Shown: piece by piece, positions 8,887 through 17,841 of the stretch | Numbering within the stretch: position 1 is the first letter of the stretch | Layout: each line of letters opens with the position of its first letter | Assembly (NCBI RefSeq): GCF_032670585.1 | Contig: NZ_JAVQHL010000001.1 | Span: forward strand, 806,001-870,000 | Direction of reading: 5' to 3' | Source of the DNA: Ostreiculturibacter nitratireducens | Lineage (GTDB): Bacteria > Pseudomonadota > Alphaproteobacteria > Rhodobacterales > Rhodobacteraceae | Length of the DNA: 64,000 nt | Made by a program: the position numbers and the translations under genes | The notes under the pieces: generated by a model | What the model was told of the DNA's origin: nothing | Seen by the model: the letters and a program-made list of their open reading frames with translations, nothing else | The model's database searches: none

Positions 8887-9387
8887 GTGACTGCGACCGT
8901 CATAACCCCTGACGAGGGCGGCGCCCGCGCGCTGCGCGAGGCGCTCGGCCGCTATGCGACCGGCGTGACCATCGTCACGGCGCAAAGCCCCGAGGGACCC
9001 GTGGGAATGACGGCGAACAGCTTCACATCCGTCTCGCTCGACCCGCCGCTCGTGCTCTGGTGCCCGGCGCGCTCCTCCGGCCGCTTCCCGGCCTTCGCCG
9101 CGGCCAGCCACTATGCGATTCACGTTCTTGCCGCCGACCAGCTCGACCTCTGCCGCCGATTCGCGCGGGAGGGCCGCGACTTTGCGGGTCTTGGCGATAA
9201 GGTAACGCCGGAAGGCGCCCCGGCGCTACCGGGATGCCTCGCCCGCTTCGATTGCGCGGCCCATGCCGCGCATGAAGGCGGCGACCACGCAATCCTCGTC
9301 GGGCAGGTTCTGAGGGCCGAGATGCGCGCAGGCGATCCCCTGATCTTCTGGGGCGGCCGATACGGCGACTTCCTGCATCAGGCCTGA
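8887..9387 (+). CDS. flavin reductase family protein
   Basis: A 166-aa NAD(P)H:flavin oxidoreductase of the HpaC/ActVB type. It begins with GTG directly abutting the stop codon of the aldo/keto reductase. LGRYATGVTIVTAQ, GMTANSFTSVSLDPPLVLWC and the C-terminal GGRYGDF are family hallmarks. Such proteins usually supply reduced flavin to a partner monooxygenase, or act alone; no monooxygenase lies nearby. It converges on the glycerate kinase gene with only four bases between stops. Confidence 0.87.
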   Translation: MTATVITPDEGGARALREALGRYATGVTIVTAQSPEGPVGMTANSFTSVSLDPPLVLWCPARSSGRFPAFAAASHYAIHVLAADQLDLCRRFAREGRDFAGLGDKVTPEGAPALPGCLARFDCAAHAAHEGGDHAILVGQVLRAEMRAGDPLIFWGGRYGDFLHQA

Positions 9388-9391
9388 GGGC

Positions 9392-10657
9392 TCATCCCCG
9401 GACGAAGACCATCAGGTCGGCGACATTCGTCCCCGTGCCGCCAGTCATCACGAGACCGTCACAGGCACTCAGCGCCGTGTTGCTGTCGTTCCGCGCAAGC
9501 GCATCTTCGGCGTCCAGGCCGGCGGCTCGCATCCGGGTCAGCGTGGACGGATCCACGATCCCGCCTGCCGCCTCAGTCGGTCCGTCGCGCCCGTCCGTGC
9601 CGGCGGAGAGGAAGGCCCAATCGCCCTCCAGCCGCCCCTCCGCCAGAAGCGCGAAGCGCAGCGCGAGTTCCTGGTTGCGCCCGCCCTTGCCGTCGCCCCG
9701 GATCGTCACGGTCGTCTCGCCGCCGAAGCCGATGGCGCCGCCCGGAGAGACCTTAATCGCCTCGTCCATGATCCGTTGCACCGCGTCTCCGACGTCGCCG
9801 GTGACGGGCCGAAGAAAGATGCGCGCCCCGGCCTCCTCCATCGCGCGGACGGAGGCCGCATTCGAACCGACGAGCCGGTTGTCGGCCTCCGGCAGCGGCG
9901 GGAGTGCTTGCGCGGGCGCTTCCAGATGCGCGCGCACGGATACCGGCAGGCGCGTCCAGATCCCACGGGCTTCCAGGGCCGCGCGGGCCTCTGCCTTCGT
10001 GCCCACCGGCGCGACCGTCGGACCCGAGGCGATCACCGACAGATCATCCCCCACGACATCCGACAGGATCAGGGCCGTGACCTTCGCGGGCGCCGCCGCC
10101 CGCAGCATCCCTCCCCCTTTCAGCCGCGACAGCTGCTGGCGGACGAGGTTCATTTCCTCGATCGGCGCGCCTGAGGCGAGCAGGAGCCGGCTGACCTCGG
10201 CCTTCTCGGCCAGCGTCACGCCCTCGACCGGGGCGGGCAGGAGAGCCGATCCGCCGCCGGAGATCAGCGCCAGGACGCGGTCGTTGGCGCCAAGGGGGCG
10301 CAGCGCGGCAAGAACCGCCTCCGCCGCGCGATGGCCGTTTTCGTCCGGAACCGGGTGGCCGGCCGCCATGACCGTGGCGCCGGGAAGGTCGCCGGCGTTC
10401 TCGTAATTCGTCACGACAAGCGCCTCGGGGGGCGCCCAGCCCTTGCCCCGAAGAACCTCCAGCGCGGCCCCGGTCATCGCACGGGCCGCCTTGCCGACCG
10501 CGATCACCAGAAGCCGCCCGCCGGGCGCTGGGGGCGGCAGCGGATCGCGGGCAAGCGAAGCGCGCACCGCCTCTGCGGGATCGGCGGCCGCAAGGCCCGC
10601 CGACCATATCGCGAAGGCCCTGTCGCGTAGCCGGGAAATCTCGGGAGCTATCGTCAT
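9392..10657 (-). CDS. glycerate 2-kinase (MOFRL family; often annotated hydroxypyruvate reductase TtuD)
   Basis: It phosphorylates D-glycerate with ATP to 2-phosphoglycerate, the last step of the glyoxylate-to-glycerate salvage route (421 aa). The N-terminal domain has VIAVGKAARAM and ALISGGGSALL; the C-terminal MOFRL domain has GGETTVTI, GGRNQELALR and the terminal TGGTGTNVADLMVF. The ATG at 10657 gives the usual N-terminus; the longer frame upstream is spurious Arg-rich sequence. It follows soxF by 46 bases on the same strand. With phosphoglycolate phosphatase in the nearby cbb operon, a role in recycling RuBisCO oxygenase products is plausible but inferred. Confidence 0.86.
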   Translation of the reverse strand: MTIAPEISRLRDRAFAIWSAGLAAADPAEAVRASLARDPLPPPAPGGRLLVIAVGKAARAMTGAALEVLRGKGWAPPEALVVTNYENAGDLPGATVMAAGHPVPDENGHRAAEAVLAALRPLGANDRVLALISGGGSALLPAPVEGVTLAEKAEVSRLLLASGAPIEEMNLVRQQLSRLKGGGMLRAAAPAKVTALILSDVVGDDLSVIASGPTVAPVGTKAEARAALEARGIWTRLPVSVRAHLEAPAQALPPLPEADNRLVGSNAASVRAMEEAGARIFLRPVTGDVGDAVQRIMDEAIKVSPGGAIGFGGETTVTIRGDGKGGRNQELALRFALLAEGRLEGDWAFLSAGTDGRDGPTEAAGGIVDPSTLTRMRAAGLDAEDALARNDSNTALSACDGLVMTGGTGTNVADLMVFVRG

Positions 10658-10703
10658 GGCCCGAACCTTGTACGAAGCCGCACGCCTCGTCCAGTGGGCG
10701 CGC

Positions 10704-11966
10704 TCAGCCGAAGATGTCCGCCGTGATCCCCGCATACCAGCCGAGCGATTCCTCGTAGGTCGCTTTCCTGAGGTCGGCCGCCTCCCCCGTCTGGCTGATG
10801 AAGCTTTCGACCGAGGCGATCTTCTCCTCGGTCGCCTCGTAGGCCGCGCCGACCTTGACGCCGTCATCGGCGTCGATGAGCGACCAGCAGGTGTTGGAAT
10901 ACTTGGCCGGAAACACCTTGGATCCGGTCAGGTCGCCCCGGATCGCCATTGCCGCGACCTTGGCCTGGCTGTTCGCGGCGAAGGCGGACTTCGGCATGTC
11001 GCCCTGCGCGGCGGCGTCGCCGAGGATGTAGACCTTGGGATCGAGGCGCGAGGCCATGCTGTAGGGATTGACCGGCGCCCAGTCGCCCTCGGTCACGCCT
11101 GCGATTTCCGCGATCCGCCCCGCCTTCTGACCGGGGATCACGTTGCAGACATCCACTTTCTCGACCACCCCGTCGATCACCACCTCCATCGCATCCGGCC
11201 GCACCTCGACCTTGTCGCCGCCGAAATCCGGGCCGATCCGCGTGATCATGCCGGAATAGTGGTGATCCCATCCCTCCTCGAAAAGCGCCTGCTTGGAGTA
11301 TTTCTCCTTCGGGTCGACGATCAGGATCTTCGCCGTCGGGTTCTTCTCCCTCAGCAGATGCGCGACCATGGAGACCCTCTCGTAGGGTCCGGGCGGGCAG
11401 CGGTAGGGGTTGGGCGGTGCGACCATGCAGAAGGTTCCGCCGTCCCGCATCGCTTCGACCTGCGCCTTCAGAAGCTCGGTCTGGCTCCCGGCCTTGTAGG
11501 CATGCGGCATGAGGTTCTGCGCCGTGATGTCCCAGCCGGGCACCGAGCCCTCGCGGAAATCGATCCCAGGCGAAAGCACCAGCCGATCCCAGCCGATCGT
11601 CGCGCCGCCGGCGAGCGTCACGGTCCGTGCCTCGCGGTCAACACCCAGGGCCCAGTCATGGACCACGTTCACCCCGTAATCCGAGGCGAGCGTTCCGTAG
11701 TCATGCGCGAGGCTGTCGAATTCCCGGAAACCGCCGATGAAAAGGTTCGAAAAGAAGCAGGTGTAATAGGCGCGGGAGGGTTCGATCAGCACGACGTCGA
11801 TCGCGCCCTTGCTGTCCTTCGCGATATAGCGCGCGGCGGTTGCACCCCCTGCCCCGCCACCGACGACGACGACCCGCGGCCTCGCCTGACCCAACGCCGC
11901 CGGTGCTGCGAGCGCCGCCGACGCGGCGACCATCCCGCCAAGGAAACTGCGTCTGTCATGGGCCAC
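10704..11966 (-). CDS. soxF: SoxF, flavocytochrome c sulfide dehydrogenase flavoprotein subunit
   Basis: A periplasmic FAD enzyme that oxidises sulfide, passing electrons to the SoxE cytochrome (420 aa). It starts with a Tat signal (DRRSFLGGM), then the FAD-binding VVVVGGGAGGATAARY. The cysteine in AYYTCFFSNLFIGG is the covalent flavin attachment site of the family. Two further cysteines, in PYRCPPGPYE and NTCWSL, match the redox-active disulfide. YILGDAA closes the FAD site. It is the last sox gene of the operon; soxG and soxH, known from Paracoccus, do not follow. Confidence 0.93.
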   Translation of the reverse strand: MAHDRRSFLGGMVAASAALAAPAALGQARPRVVVVGGGAGGATAARYIAKDSKGAIDVVLIEPSRAYYTCFFSNLFIGGFREFDSLAHDYGTLASDYGVNVVHDWALGVDREARTVTLAGGATIGWDRLVLSPGIDFREGSVPGWDITAQNLMPHAYKAGSQTELLKAQVEAMRDGGTFCMVAPPNPYRCPPGPYERVSMVAHLLREKNPTAKILIVDPKEKYSKQALFEEGWDHHYSGMITRIGPDFGGDKVEVRPDAMEVVIDGVVEKVDVCNVIPGQKAGRIAEIAGVTEGDWAPVNPYSMASRLDPKVYILGDAAAQGDMPKSAFAANSQAKVAAMAIRGDLTGSKVFPAKYSNTCWSLIDADDGVKVGAAYEATEEKIASVESFISQTGEAADLRKATYEESLGWYAGITADIFG

Positions 11967-11988
11967 GTTCGTCCTCCCTTGTTGCCGC

Positions 11989-12699
11989 TCACTGCTCCAG
12001 TGAACCGAAATAGGCGGCGAGCGCGGCGATTTCCTCGTCGGACAGCCGTCCGGCCATCATCTGCATGACGGGATGCGGACGCAACTTCTGCTTGTAGGCA
12101 TGCATGGCGACGACGAAATCCTCCTCTGGCCAGAGAGTGATCGAGGGGATGCCCTGGTCCGATCCGTCGCGCTGGTGGCAGGCCTGGCATTCCGAGCCGA
12201 GGTATTCGCCGTATTCCGGGTCGCCCTTCAGCGCGAGTATCTCCGGCGAGAGGTCCGGAAGCGAGCGGACCGCCGTTGGCTCCGCCTCCGGGATGTCGCG
12301 TGGCTTGTCGGAGTAATCGCGCAGGAAGGCGATGAGGTCCGCCCTGTCCTCCGGGTCCTTCAGCCCGTCGTAGGACATGCGCGTGCCAGACACGAGGGCC
12401 TTCGGGTTCTCGATGTAGGCGTCGAGGGTCTGCAGCGTCCAGGTCAGCCCATCGCGGCCCATCCGGGTCATGCTCTTCGAATACGGGAAGCCTTCCATGC
12501 TGGCCGCGCGCCGTCCGAAAAGACCGTTCAGCGGCGGGCCGACGGCGGCTTCGGCACCGGGGCCGATCCGATGGCAGTCCCGGCATTCCTCCCACAGTCC
12601 GGCGCCGCGTTTCGCGTCACCGATAAGCTCCGCCCCCGCGGGTGAGCCCGCGAGGGCGAGACAGGCGGCGAGGACCGGGAAAGAGGTCCGCCGCCCCAA
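11989..12699 (-). CDS. soxE: SoxE, dihaem cytochrome c subunit of SoxEF
   Basis: Periplasmic c-type cytochrome partner of SoxF, with two haem sites: CRDCH in the N-terminal domain and CQACH in the C-terminal domain. I set the start at a TTG (12699): a GGAGG formed by the last codons of soxD lies at the right distance, and this start gives a clean signal peptide (MGRRTSF, hydrophobic core, SPAGA-E). An in-frame ATG at 12732 would add 11 residues and overlap soxD by 29 bases. The first domain resembles the C-terminal domain of SoxD encoded just upstream. Confidence 0.88.
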   Translation of the reverse strand: MGRRTSFPVLAACLALAGSPAGAELIGDAKRGAGLWEECRDCHRIGPGAEAAVGPPLNGLFGRRAASMEGFPYSKSMTRMGRDGLTWTLQTLDAYIENPKALVSGTRMSYDGLKDPEDRADLIAFLRDYSDKPRDIPEAEPTAVRSLPDLSPEILALKGDPEYGEYLGSECQACHQRDGSDQGIPSITLWPEEDFVVAMHAYKQKLRPHPVMQMMAGRLSDEEIAALAAYFGSLEQ

Positions 12700-12703
12700 G
12701 GCA

Positions 12704-13789
12704 TCAGCCTCCAAAGGTCGACAGGTAGGCAATCACCGCGTCGATCTCGTCCTGCTTCTTCAGACCGGCGAAGGTCATCTTGGTCTTCGGCACGTAGCCC
12801 CTCGGGTCCGCGAGGAAGGCGCCGAGGGTCTCGGCATTCCACACGAGCCCGCCCGAGGCCGCGTCCGCCAGCGCCGGCGAGTAGCGGAAGCCGTCGACGG
12901 TCGCCGCCGCGCGCCCGACGATGCCGTTGAGCACCGGACCGACTGCGTTCTTCGCACCCTCGCCGACCTTGTGGCAGGCGGCACACTTCTTGAAGGCCTT
13001 CTCGCCAGCCTCGACCAGCGCCGGGTCGACCTCGGCCACGGCGACCTCGTCGGCGGGCACTTCCTCCGCTGTCTCTTCGACCGTTGCCTCGGCCACGAGC
13101 TCTTCCGCCGGAGCTTCCGCCGCAGCCTCTTCGGCCGGGGCGGCGTCGTCCGTCTGGTCGTCCGGCGTCACGTCGAGCACGGTGGCGTGCATCGTGATCT
13201 CGACCGTCTCCTTGCAGTTCTCCATGCACGGTTCGCGGACGAATTCCGCCAGTTCCAGCGTGTCACGGTCGTCCTCGATGAACCCGCCCGCGTTCGGCAT
13301 CTCCACCTCGAGGAAGTTCTCGTTCGACAGGACGAAGTCGTCCTCGACGAGGTCGTTCACGTAGAGGATGTAGGCTACGATCGCGTAGACCTCGTCGGTC
13401 TCAAGCGACTGGGCATTACCGAAGGGCATCGACCGGTGGACGTAGTCCCAGACGGTCGACAGGTACGGCCAGTAGGACCCCACCGTCTTGACCGGATCCG
13501 CGCGGTCCAGCGTGTCGAAACCGCCCGCGAGAACGGGCCAGCGGCCGACCGCCTCGCCGAACTCGCCGTGGCAGGCCGCACACTTCTCCGAGAACATCAT
13601 CTCGCCGTCCTCGACGCTGCCCGAGCCCGGCGGAAGACCGAGCCCGTCGGGGCGCACGTCGACGTCCCAGGCCGCAATTTCTTCGGGGGCCGCGGGACGG
13701 CCGAGGCCGAATTTCTCCGCGAAGGCGGGTGAGGCGATCAGCGCCGAAGCAAGGGCGGATCCGACAACCAGATTACGAAACTTCGACAT
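12704..13789 (-). CDS. soxD: SoxD, dihaem cytochrome c of sulfane dehydrogenase
   Basis: Cytochrome subunit of SoxCD, which oxidises the sulfane sulfur bound to SoxY. The 361-aa precursor has a Sec signal ending SPAFA, a first haem domain (CAACHGEFGEA, near residue 72), a long acidic Glu/Ala/Pro-rich linker at about residues 205-255, and a second haem domain (CAACHKVGEGAKN). The linker length and acidity fit a flexible tether between the haem domains. Its start overlaps the soxC end by 17 bases. Confidence 0.93.
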   Translation of the reverse strand: MSKFRNLVVGSALASALIASPAFAEKFGLGRPAAPEEIAAWDVDVRPDGLGLPPGSGSVEDGEMMFSEKCAACHGEFGEAVGRWPVLAGGFDTLDRADPVKTVGSYWPYLSTVWDYVHRSMPFGNAQSLETDEVYAIVAYILYVNDLVEDDFVLSNENFLEVEMPNAGGFIEDDRDTLELAEFVREPCMENCKETVEITMHATVLDVTPDDQTDDAAPAEEAAAEAPAEELVAEATVEETAEEVPADEVAVAEVDPALVEAGEKAFKKCAACHKVGEGAKNAVGPVLNGIVGRAAATVDGFRYSPALADAASGGLVWNAETLGAFLADPRGYVPKTKMTFAGLKKQDEIDAVIAYLSTFGG

Positions 13790-15044
13790 TCTCTGCCTCC
13801 CCGCTCGCCTTGACCCACCAGGTCTGGATGCAGTTGTTGTGGTAGATCGAATTCACGCCGCGGAAGGCGCGAAGCTCTGTCTTGGTGGGCTGCACATAGC
13901 CCGTGGAATCGATGGCCCGCGATTGCAGCAGCATCTCGGACCCGTCCCAGACGTGGTCGAAATAGAACCGCGTCAGCGCCTTGTCCTGACCCGGCGCGGC
14001 TAGCCGCGCTTCCTTCCAGGTCTTGCCGCCGTCCAGCGACACGTCCACCCGAGCGATCGAGCCGCGACCCGACCAGGCGAGGCCCGTGATGACCAGCGGT
14101 CCCGGCCCGTGCTTGATCGGCGACTGAGGCGAGGGGCTCGTGATGACGGACTTCGCATCCATCACCCAGGTCCACTTGCGCGAGGTGCCGTCCTCGAGCG
14201 TGTCAGTGTATTTCGAGGTTTCCTCGCGGCTCTCCCAGGGCTGGTCGCCGACTTCGACGCGGCGCAGCCACTTCACCCACATGTTGCCTTCCCAGCCCGG
14301 CACGACGAGCCGCACGGGATAGCCGTGCTCCTTCCGGAGCGCCTCGCCATTGGCCTTGAAGGCCACGAGGCAGTCATCCATCGCCTTTTCCAGCGGGATC
14401 GAGCGGCCGTTCGACGACGCGTCCGCGCCCTCGACATAGATCCACTTGCCCTCGGGCTTCACGCCCGCCTCTTCGAGGAGCGTGCGGAGCGGCACGCCGG
14501 TGTATTCCATGTTGTGGATCATGCCGTGCGTGAACTGCGCGCCATTGAGCTGCGCGCCGGCCCATTCCATGCCGGTGTTCGCCGCGCATTCGAGGAAGAA
14601 GGTGCGCGTCACGCGCGGGAAGCGCTCGAGGTCCTCGTAGGTGAAGACCAGGGGCGTATCCACGAGGCCGTTGATCATCAGCCGGTAGTCCGCCTTCGAC
14701 AGCTCGATCGCGCCCGAATGGTGACGCTCGAAGGCGCAGCCCTGCGGCGTGATCGTGCCGTCGAGCGCATGGATCGGCGTGAAGTTGATCGAGGAAATCG
14801 CGTCCGCGGTCAGCCAGCTCACGTTCCGCCGCACCACGTCGCTTTCGTAGTGGATCGGCAGCCCGTAGGGCGTCGCGTCCACGCCGTCACCCCAGCCCTG
14901 CGCCCAGGACTGGACCTCGGTGATGAGGGGATCGGGTGCCCCCTGCGCGCGCGCCAGCCCCGCCCCGGCAAGCGCACCGCCAGCCGCGAGGGTCGTCGTC
15001 AGGAAACCCCGGCGGCTCGTGCCCTTCCTCTCGGTTCCATCCAT
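13773..15044 (-). CDS. soxC: SoxC, molybdoprotein of sulfane dehydrogenase
   Basis: Molybdenum-cofactor subunit of SoxCD, in the sulfite oxidase fold. The precursor carries a Tat signal (SRRGFLTTTLAAGGA). FFLECAANTGMEW holds the cysteine that ligates molybdenum, and GYPVRLVVPGWEG is the other family landmark. ATG 15044 is preferred because GGAGG lies 6 bases upstream; an ATG at 15071 and a GTG at 15086 are also in frame but have poorer ribosome sites. SoxCD presence means thiosulfate can be oxidised fully to sulfate without sulfur globules. Confidence 0.93.
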   Translation of the reverse strand: MDGTERKGTSRRGFLTTTLAAGGALAGAGLARAQGAPDPLITEVQSWAQGWGDGVDATPYGLPIHYESDVVRRNVSWLTADAISSINFTPIHALDGTITPQGCAFERHHSGAIELSKADYRLMINGLVDTPLVFTYEDLERFPRVTRTFFLECAANTGMEWAGAQLNGAQFTHGMIHNMEYTGVPLRTLLEEAGVKPEGKWIYVEGADASSNGRSIPLEKAMDDCLVAFKANGEALRKEHGYPVRLVVPGWEGNMWVKWLRRVEVGDQPWESREETSKYTDTLEDGTSRKWTWVMDAKSVITSPSPQSPIKHGPGPLVITGLAWSGRGSIARVDVSLDGGKTWKEARLAAPGQDKALTRFYFDHVWDGSEMLLQSRAIDSTGYVQPTKTELRAFRGVNSIYHNNCIQTWWVKASGEAENVEVS

Positions 15045-15085
15045 GGAAACCTCCTTCGTCTCGTCTTTCATCTCTTGCCCCCGCA

Positions 15086-16777
15086 CTAGGCGCCGGTCAC
15101 CTGGACGGAGGTGTTCGGCTCCACCGTCACAGTGCCCTTGCGCTTGAGGTATGCTTCCACCACGTCCCAGATCGCCGGGCCCTCGGTGCCTTCGTTCACG
15201 CTCGCCCAGCCGGAGACGACGTAGGTCTTGGCCGGGTCGATCGGTTCGCCCGTCTTCAGTTGGACCATGTCGGTGATGCGCGAGCCCTGCGGCTTCGATA
15301 CGTCGATCTTGTAGCCCATGCCGCCCACGCGGACCATGTCGCCACCCTGCTGATAGTAGGGATCCGGGTTGAAGAGGTTGTCGGCCACGTCCTCGAGGAT
15401 CGTGTGCAGTGTCTCGCCCGTCATCTCGCTGCGGTAGGCCGCCGGGTAGGACATGGCGGTCGCGTTGTGCAAGTCCTCGCGGGTGATCGGTTCGCCCGGC
15501 AGAAGCGACGGCCCCCAGCGGAAGCCGGGGCTGAGCGCGATGTCCGCCTCGCGCTCTTCCAGAAGCGCCTGGCAGATCAGGTCGTCCCAGGTGCCGTTGA
15601 AGTTACCGCGCCGGTAGAGAAGGCTGTCGGTCGTGCCCAGCACTTCGTCGAGTTCCGCCTGGAACGGCGCGCGCTCGCCGTCGATCACCGCCGTCATCTC
15701 CGCGTCCGGCGTGATGACGTCCGAGAAGATCGGGATCAGCTTGTGGCGGAAGCCCATCATCTGGCCGTTCTGCACGTCGAGATCGACGCGGCTGACGAAC
15801 TTCCCGTTCGAGCCGGAGGCGATGAGAATGGTCTTGCCGACCATGACCGGCTCAGGGAGAGCGTCATGGGTGTGGCCGGTGAGGATCACGTCGATCCCCT
15901 CGACGCGGGAGGCCATCTTGCGGTCCACGTCGAAGCCGTTGTGCGACAGCACGACGACCAGGTCGGCGCCGGCGTCGCGCACCTCCTGCACGACCTCGGC
16001 CATGCGTTCCTCGCGCACGCCGAACGACAGGCCGGGGAACATCCATTTCGGGTTGGCGATCGGCAGATAGGGGAAGGCCTGGCCGATCACGGCGATCTTG
16101 GCGCCGCCGCGTTCGAACATCTTGTAGGGCTCGTAGGCCGGCTCATCCCACTCGGCGTCGAAGATGTTTGCGCCGAGGAAGGCGAATGGCAGCGAGTCGA
16201 CGATCTCGGTCACGCGGTCGATGCCCAGCGTGAATTCCCAGTGCGAGGTCATCGCGTCGGGCGCAAGCGCGTTCATCACGTTGACCATGTCCTGGCCCTT
16301 CGTGCGCTCCGCGGTAAGCGAACCCTGCCAGGTGTCGCCGCCGTCAAGAAGCAGCGCGTCAGGCCGCGCCGCGCGGATCGCCTTAATGACCGTCGCCACG
16401 CGGTCGAGGCCGCCCATCTTGCCGTAGCCCTTCGCGAGCGCCACGAAATCCTCGTAGGTCAGCGCGTAGGCATGCGGCGTGCCGCTTTCGATGTTGAACA
16501 TCTTCAGGAAGTCCGCGCCAGTGACGTGCGGCGGCTGACCCTTCACTTCGCCGATGCCCAGGTTGATCTCGGGTTCGCGGAACCAGATCGGCTTCAGCTG
16601 GGCATGGATGTCGGTGATGTGAATCAGCGTGACGTTGCCAAAGGTTTCGAAGTCCAGAAGCTGGTCCTGGGTAAGCGCCTGCTGCGCTGCCAGTTTGCCC
16701 CAGTTCCCCACCCCGGATGCGCCCCAGATCGCCGAGGCCGCTATGGTGGCCTGGAGGAAATCGCGTCGCGAAATCAT
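15086..16777 (-). CDS. soxB: SoxB, sulfate thiohydrolase
   Basis: Periplasmic dimanganese hydrolase that releases sulfate from the SoxY-bound thiosulfonate (563 aa). Tat signal ISRRDFLQA at the N-terminus. Metal and catalytic motifs of the 5'-nucleotidase fold are present: HITDIHAQ, LLDGGDTWQGS, VVVLSHNGFDVD and VILTGHTHD. The usual GNHE is replaced by SHWEFTLG, as is normal for SoxB. ATG 16777 is preceded by AAGGAGAGG; the frame extends 11 codons further upstream without a ribosome site. It is separated from soxA by a 138-bp gap that holds hairpins. Confidence 0.95.
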   Translation of the reverse strand: MISRRDFLQATIAASAIWGASGVGNWGKLAAQQALTQDQLLDFETFGNVTLIHITDIHAQLKPIWFREPEINLGIGEVKGQPPHVTGADFLKMFNIESGTPHAYALTYEDFVALAKGYGKMGGLDRVATVIKAIRAARPDALLLDGGDTWQGSLTAERTKGQDMVNVMNALAPDAMTSHWEFTLGIDRVTEIVDSLPFAFLGANIFDAEWDEPAYEPYKMFERGGAKIAVIGQAFPYLPIANPKWMFPGLSFGVREERMAEVVQEVRDAGADLVVVLSHNGFDVDRKMASRVEGIDVILTGHTHDALPEPVMVGKTILIASGSNGKFVSRVDLDVQNGQMMGFRHKLIPIFSDVITPDAEMTAVIDGERAPFQAELDEVLGTTDSLLYRRGNFNGTWDDLICQALLEEREADIALSPGFRWGPSLLPGEPITREDLHNATAMSYPAAYRSEMTGETLHTILEDVADNLFNPDPYYQQGGDMVRVGGMGYKIDVSKPQGSRITDMVQLKTGEPIDPAKTYVVSGWASVNEGTEGPAIWDVVEAYLKRKGTVTVEPNTSVQVTGA

Positions 16778-16863
16778 GTTCCTCTCCTTCGAGTTCACGG
16801 CAAGGGCCACCCCACGGAATCGCTTCCGCAGGCTTCGCCTCGCCGAGCAGTCGTGAAAAAATG

Positions 16864-16902
16864 TCCTAACAAATAGGAACCCGGGCGACGTGGCCGCCCG
16901 GG
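16864..16902 (-). repeat. tandem hairpins between soxA and soxB
   Basis: On the minus-strand transcript, a perfect 8-bp GC stem (CCCGGGCG / CGCCCGGG, 7-base loop) is followed by TTCCTATTTGTTAGGACATTTTTTC. That tail includes a 5-bp second stem (TCCTA / TAGGA) and then a T-tract. It could be a leaky terminator or an RNA-processing or stability element lowering soxBCDEF relative to soxYZA. Function is inferred. Confidence 0.55.
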
Positions 16903-16915
16903 CCCGGAATTCCTG

Positions 16916-17773
16916 TCAGTTGCGGATCGACGGCCCTTCGACCGAAAGCCCGTTGCCGCGCGACGCGACGTAGAGTTCCAGCGCGATGAACTCAGGAGAG
17001 CCCGGCTTGAACGTCTCGGCGCGGGTGTCGCGAATGCAGCCCTTGAAGCGGTTGTGGATCGACGACAGCTTCGCGTCCTTCAGACGGTAGACCGGGAAGC
17101 CGTTGATCTGCCCCTGGGACAGGTGGTCGGCGCGGATGAAGTTGCCGTAGTTGTCCTCGTGGCAGTTCGAGCAGGAAAGCTCGAGCTGACCGTAGCGGGT
17201 GTAGTACATCTCCTTGCCCTGCTCCCAGTACGGGGCGGCGGGACCGTCGATGGCCACGTTCATCGGCATGCCGCGCGACACGGAGGAGATGAGCGCCGTC
17301 ATGTTGACCATGTCCGCGCTGTCCCAATCCCAGGCCTCGGCGCCCATGCGCTCGGTCCGGCAGTCATTGATGTACATCTCGAGCGTGTACATCTCGCCCT
17401 TCGCCTCGTTGAACTTCGGCATCTGGGTGCGGACACCCTTCATGCTCTCGGCGTCTTCGTGGCAGGAGGCGCAGGACTTCCCTTCGGCGCCGTCAGCCGT
17501 CGCCCAGACATCCATGGCGGCCTCAACCCCGAGCATGCCCGGGTTGTCGAAATCGTCCGCCTGCATCGCGCGGGTGTCGTCCTCGCGGAAATGCCAGCCG
17601 GAATACTGCTCGGACAAGCCCTCGATGTAGTCCGGCGCCGCGTCGGTATGCGTGATCATCTCGATCTCGCCATTGACGACCAGCGTGTCATCCACCGGCT
17701 CGGCCAAGGCCGCCGTGCCCAGAAGGGCAAAGGCGAAGGCGGCGCAGCTACCGGCGAGTTTATTGTATTTCAT
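16916..17773 (-). CDS. soxA: SoxA, dihaem cytochrome c of SoxAX
   Basis: SoxAX covalently attaches thiosulfate to the SoxY cysteine, starting the Sox cycle. The 285-aa precursor has a Sec signal (AFALLGTAALA) and two haem-binding motifs, CASCH (near residue 102) and CSNCH (near residue 200), so it is the dihaem type. FKGCIRDTRAE near residue 244 provides the cysteine that ligates the active-site haem as a persulfide in characterised homologues. The CXXCH-proximal sequences are full and intact. It sits between soxZ and soxB in the usual order. Confidence 0.94.
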   Translation of the reverse strand: MKYNKLAGSCAAFAFALLGTAALAEPVDDTLVVNGEIEMITHTDAAPDYIEGLSEQYSGWHFREDDTRAMQADDFDNPGMLGVEAAMDVWATADGAEGKSCASCHEDAESMKGVRTQMPKFNEAKGEMYTLEMYINDCRTERMGAEAWDWDSADMVNMTALISSVSRGMPMNVAIDGPAAPYWEQGKEMYYTRYGQLELSCSNCHEDNYGNFIRADHLSQGQINGFPVYRLKDAKLSSIHNRFKGCIRDTRAETFKPGSPEFIALELYVASRGNGLSVEGPSIRN

Positions 17774-17841
17774 CCCTTTTCCTCCCTGTATGGCACGCCG
17801 CCCCCAACAAGGCGGCGGCGGCCCAAGCCTTGCCTCTCCCG

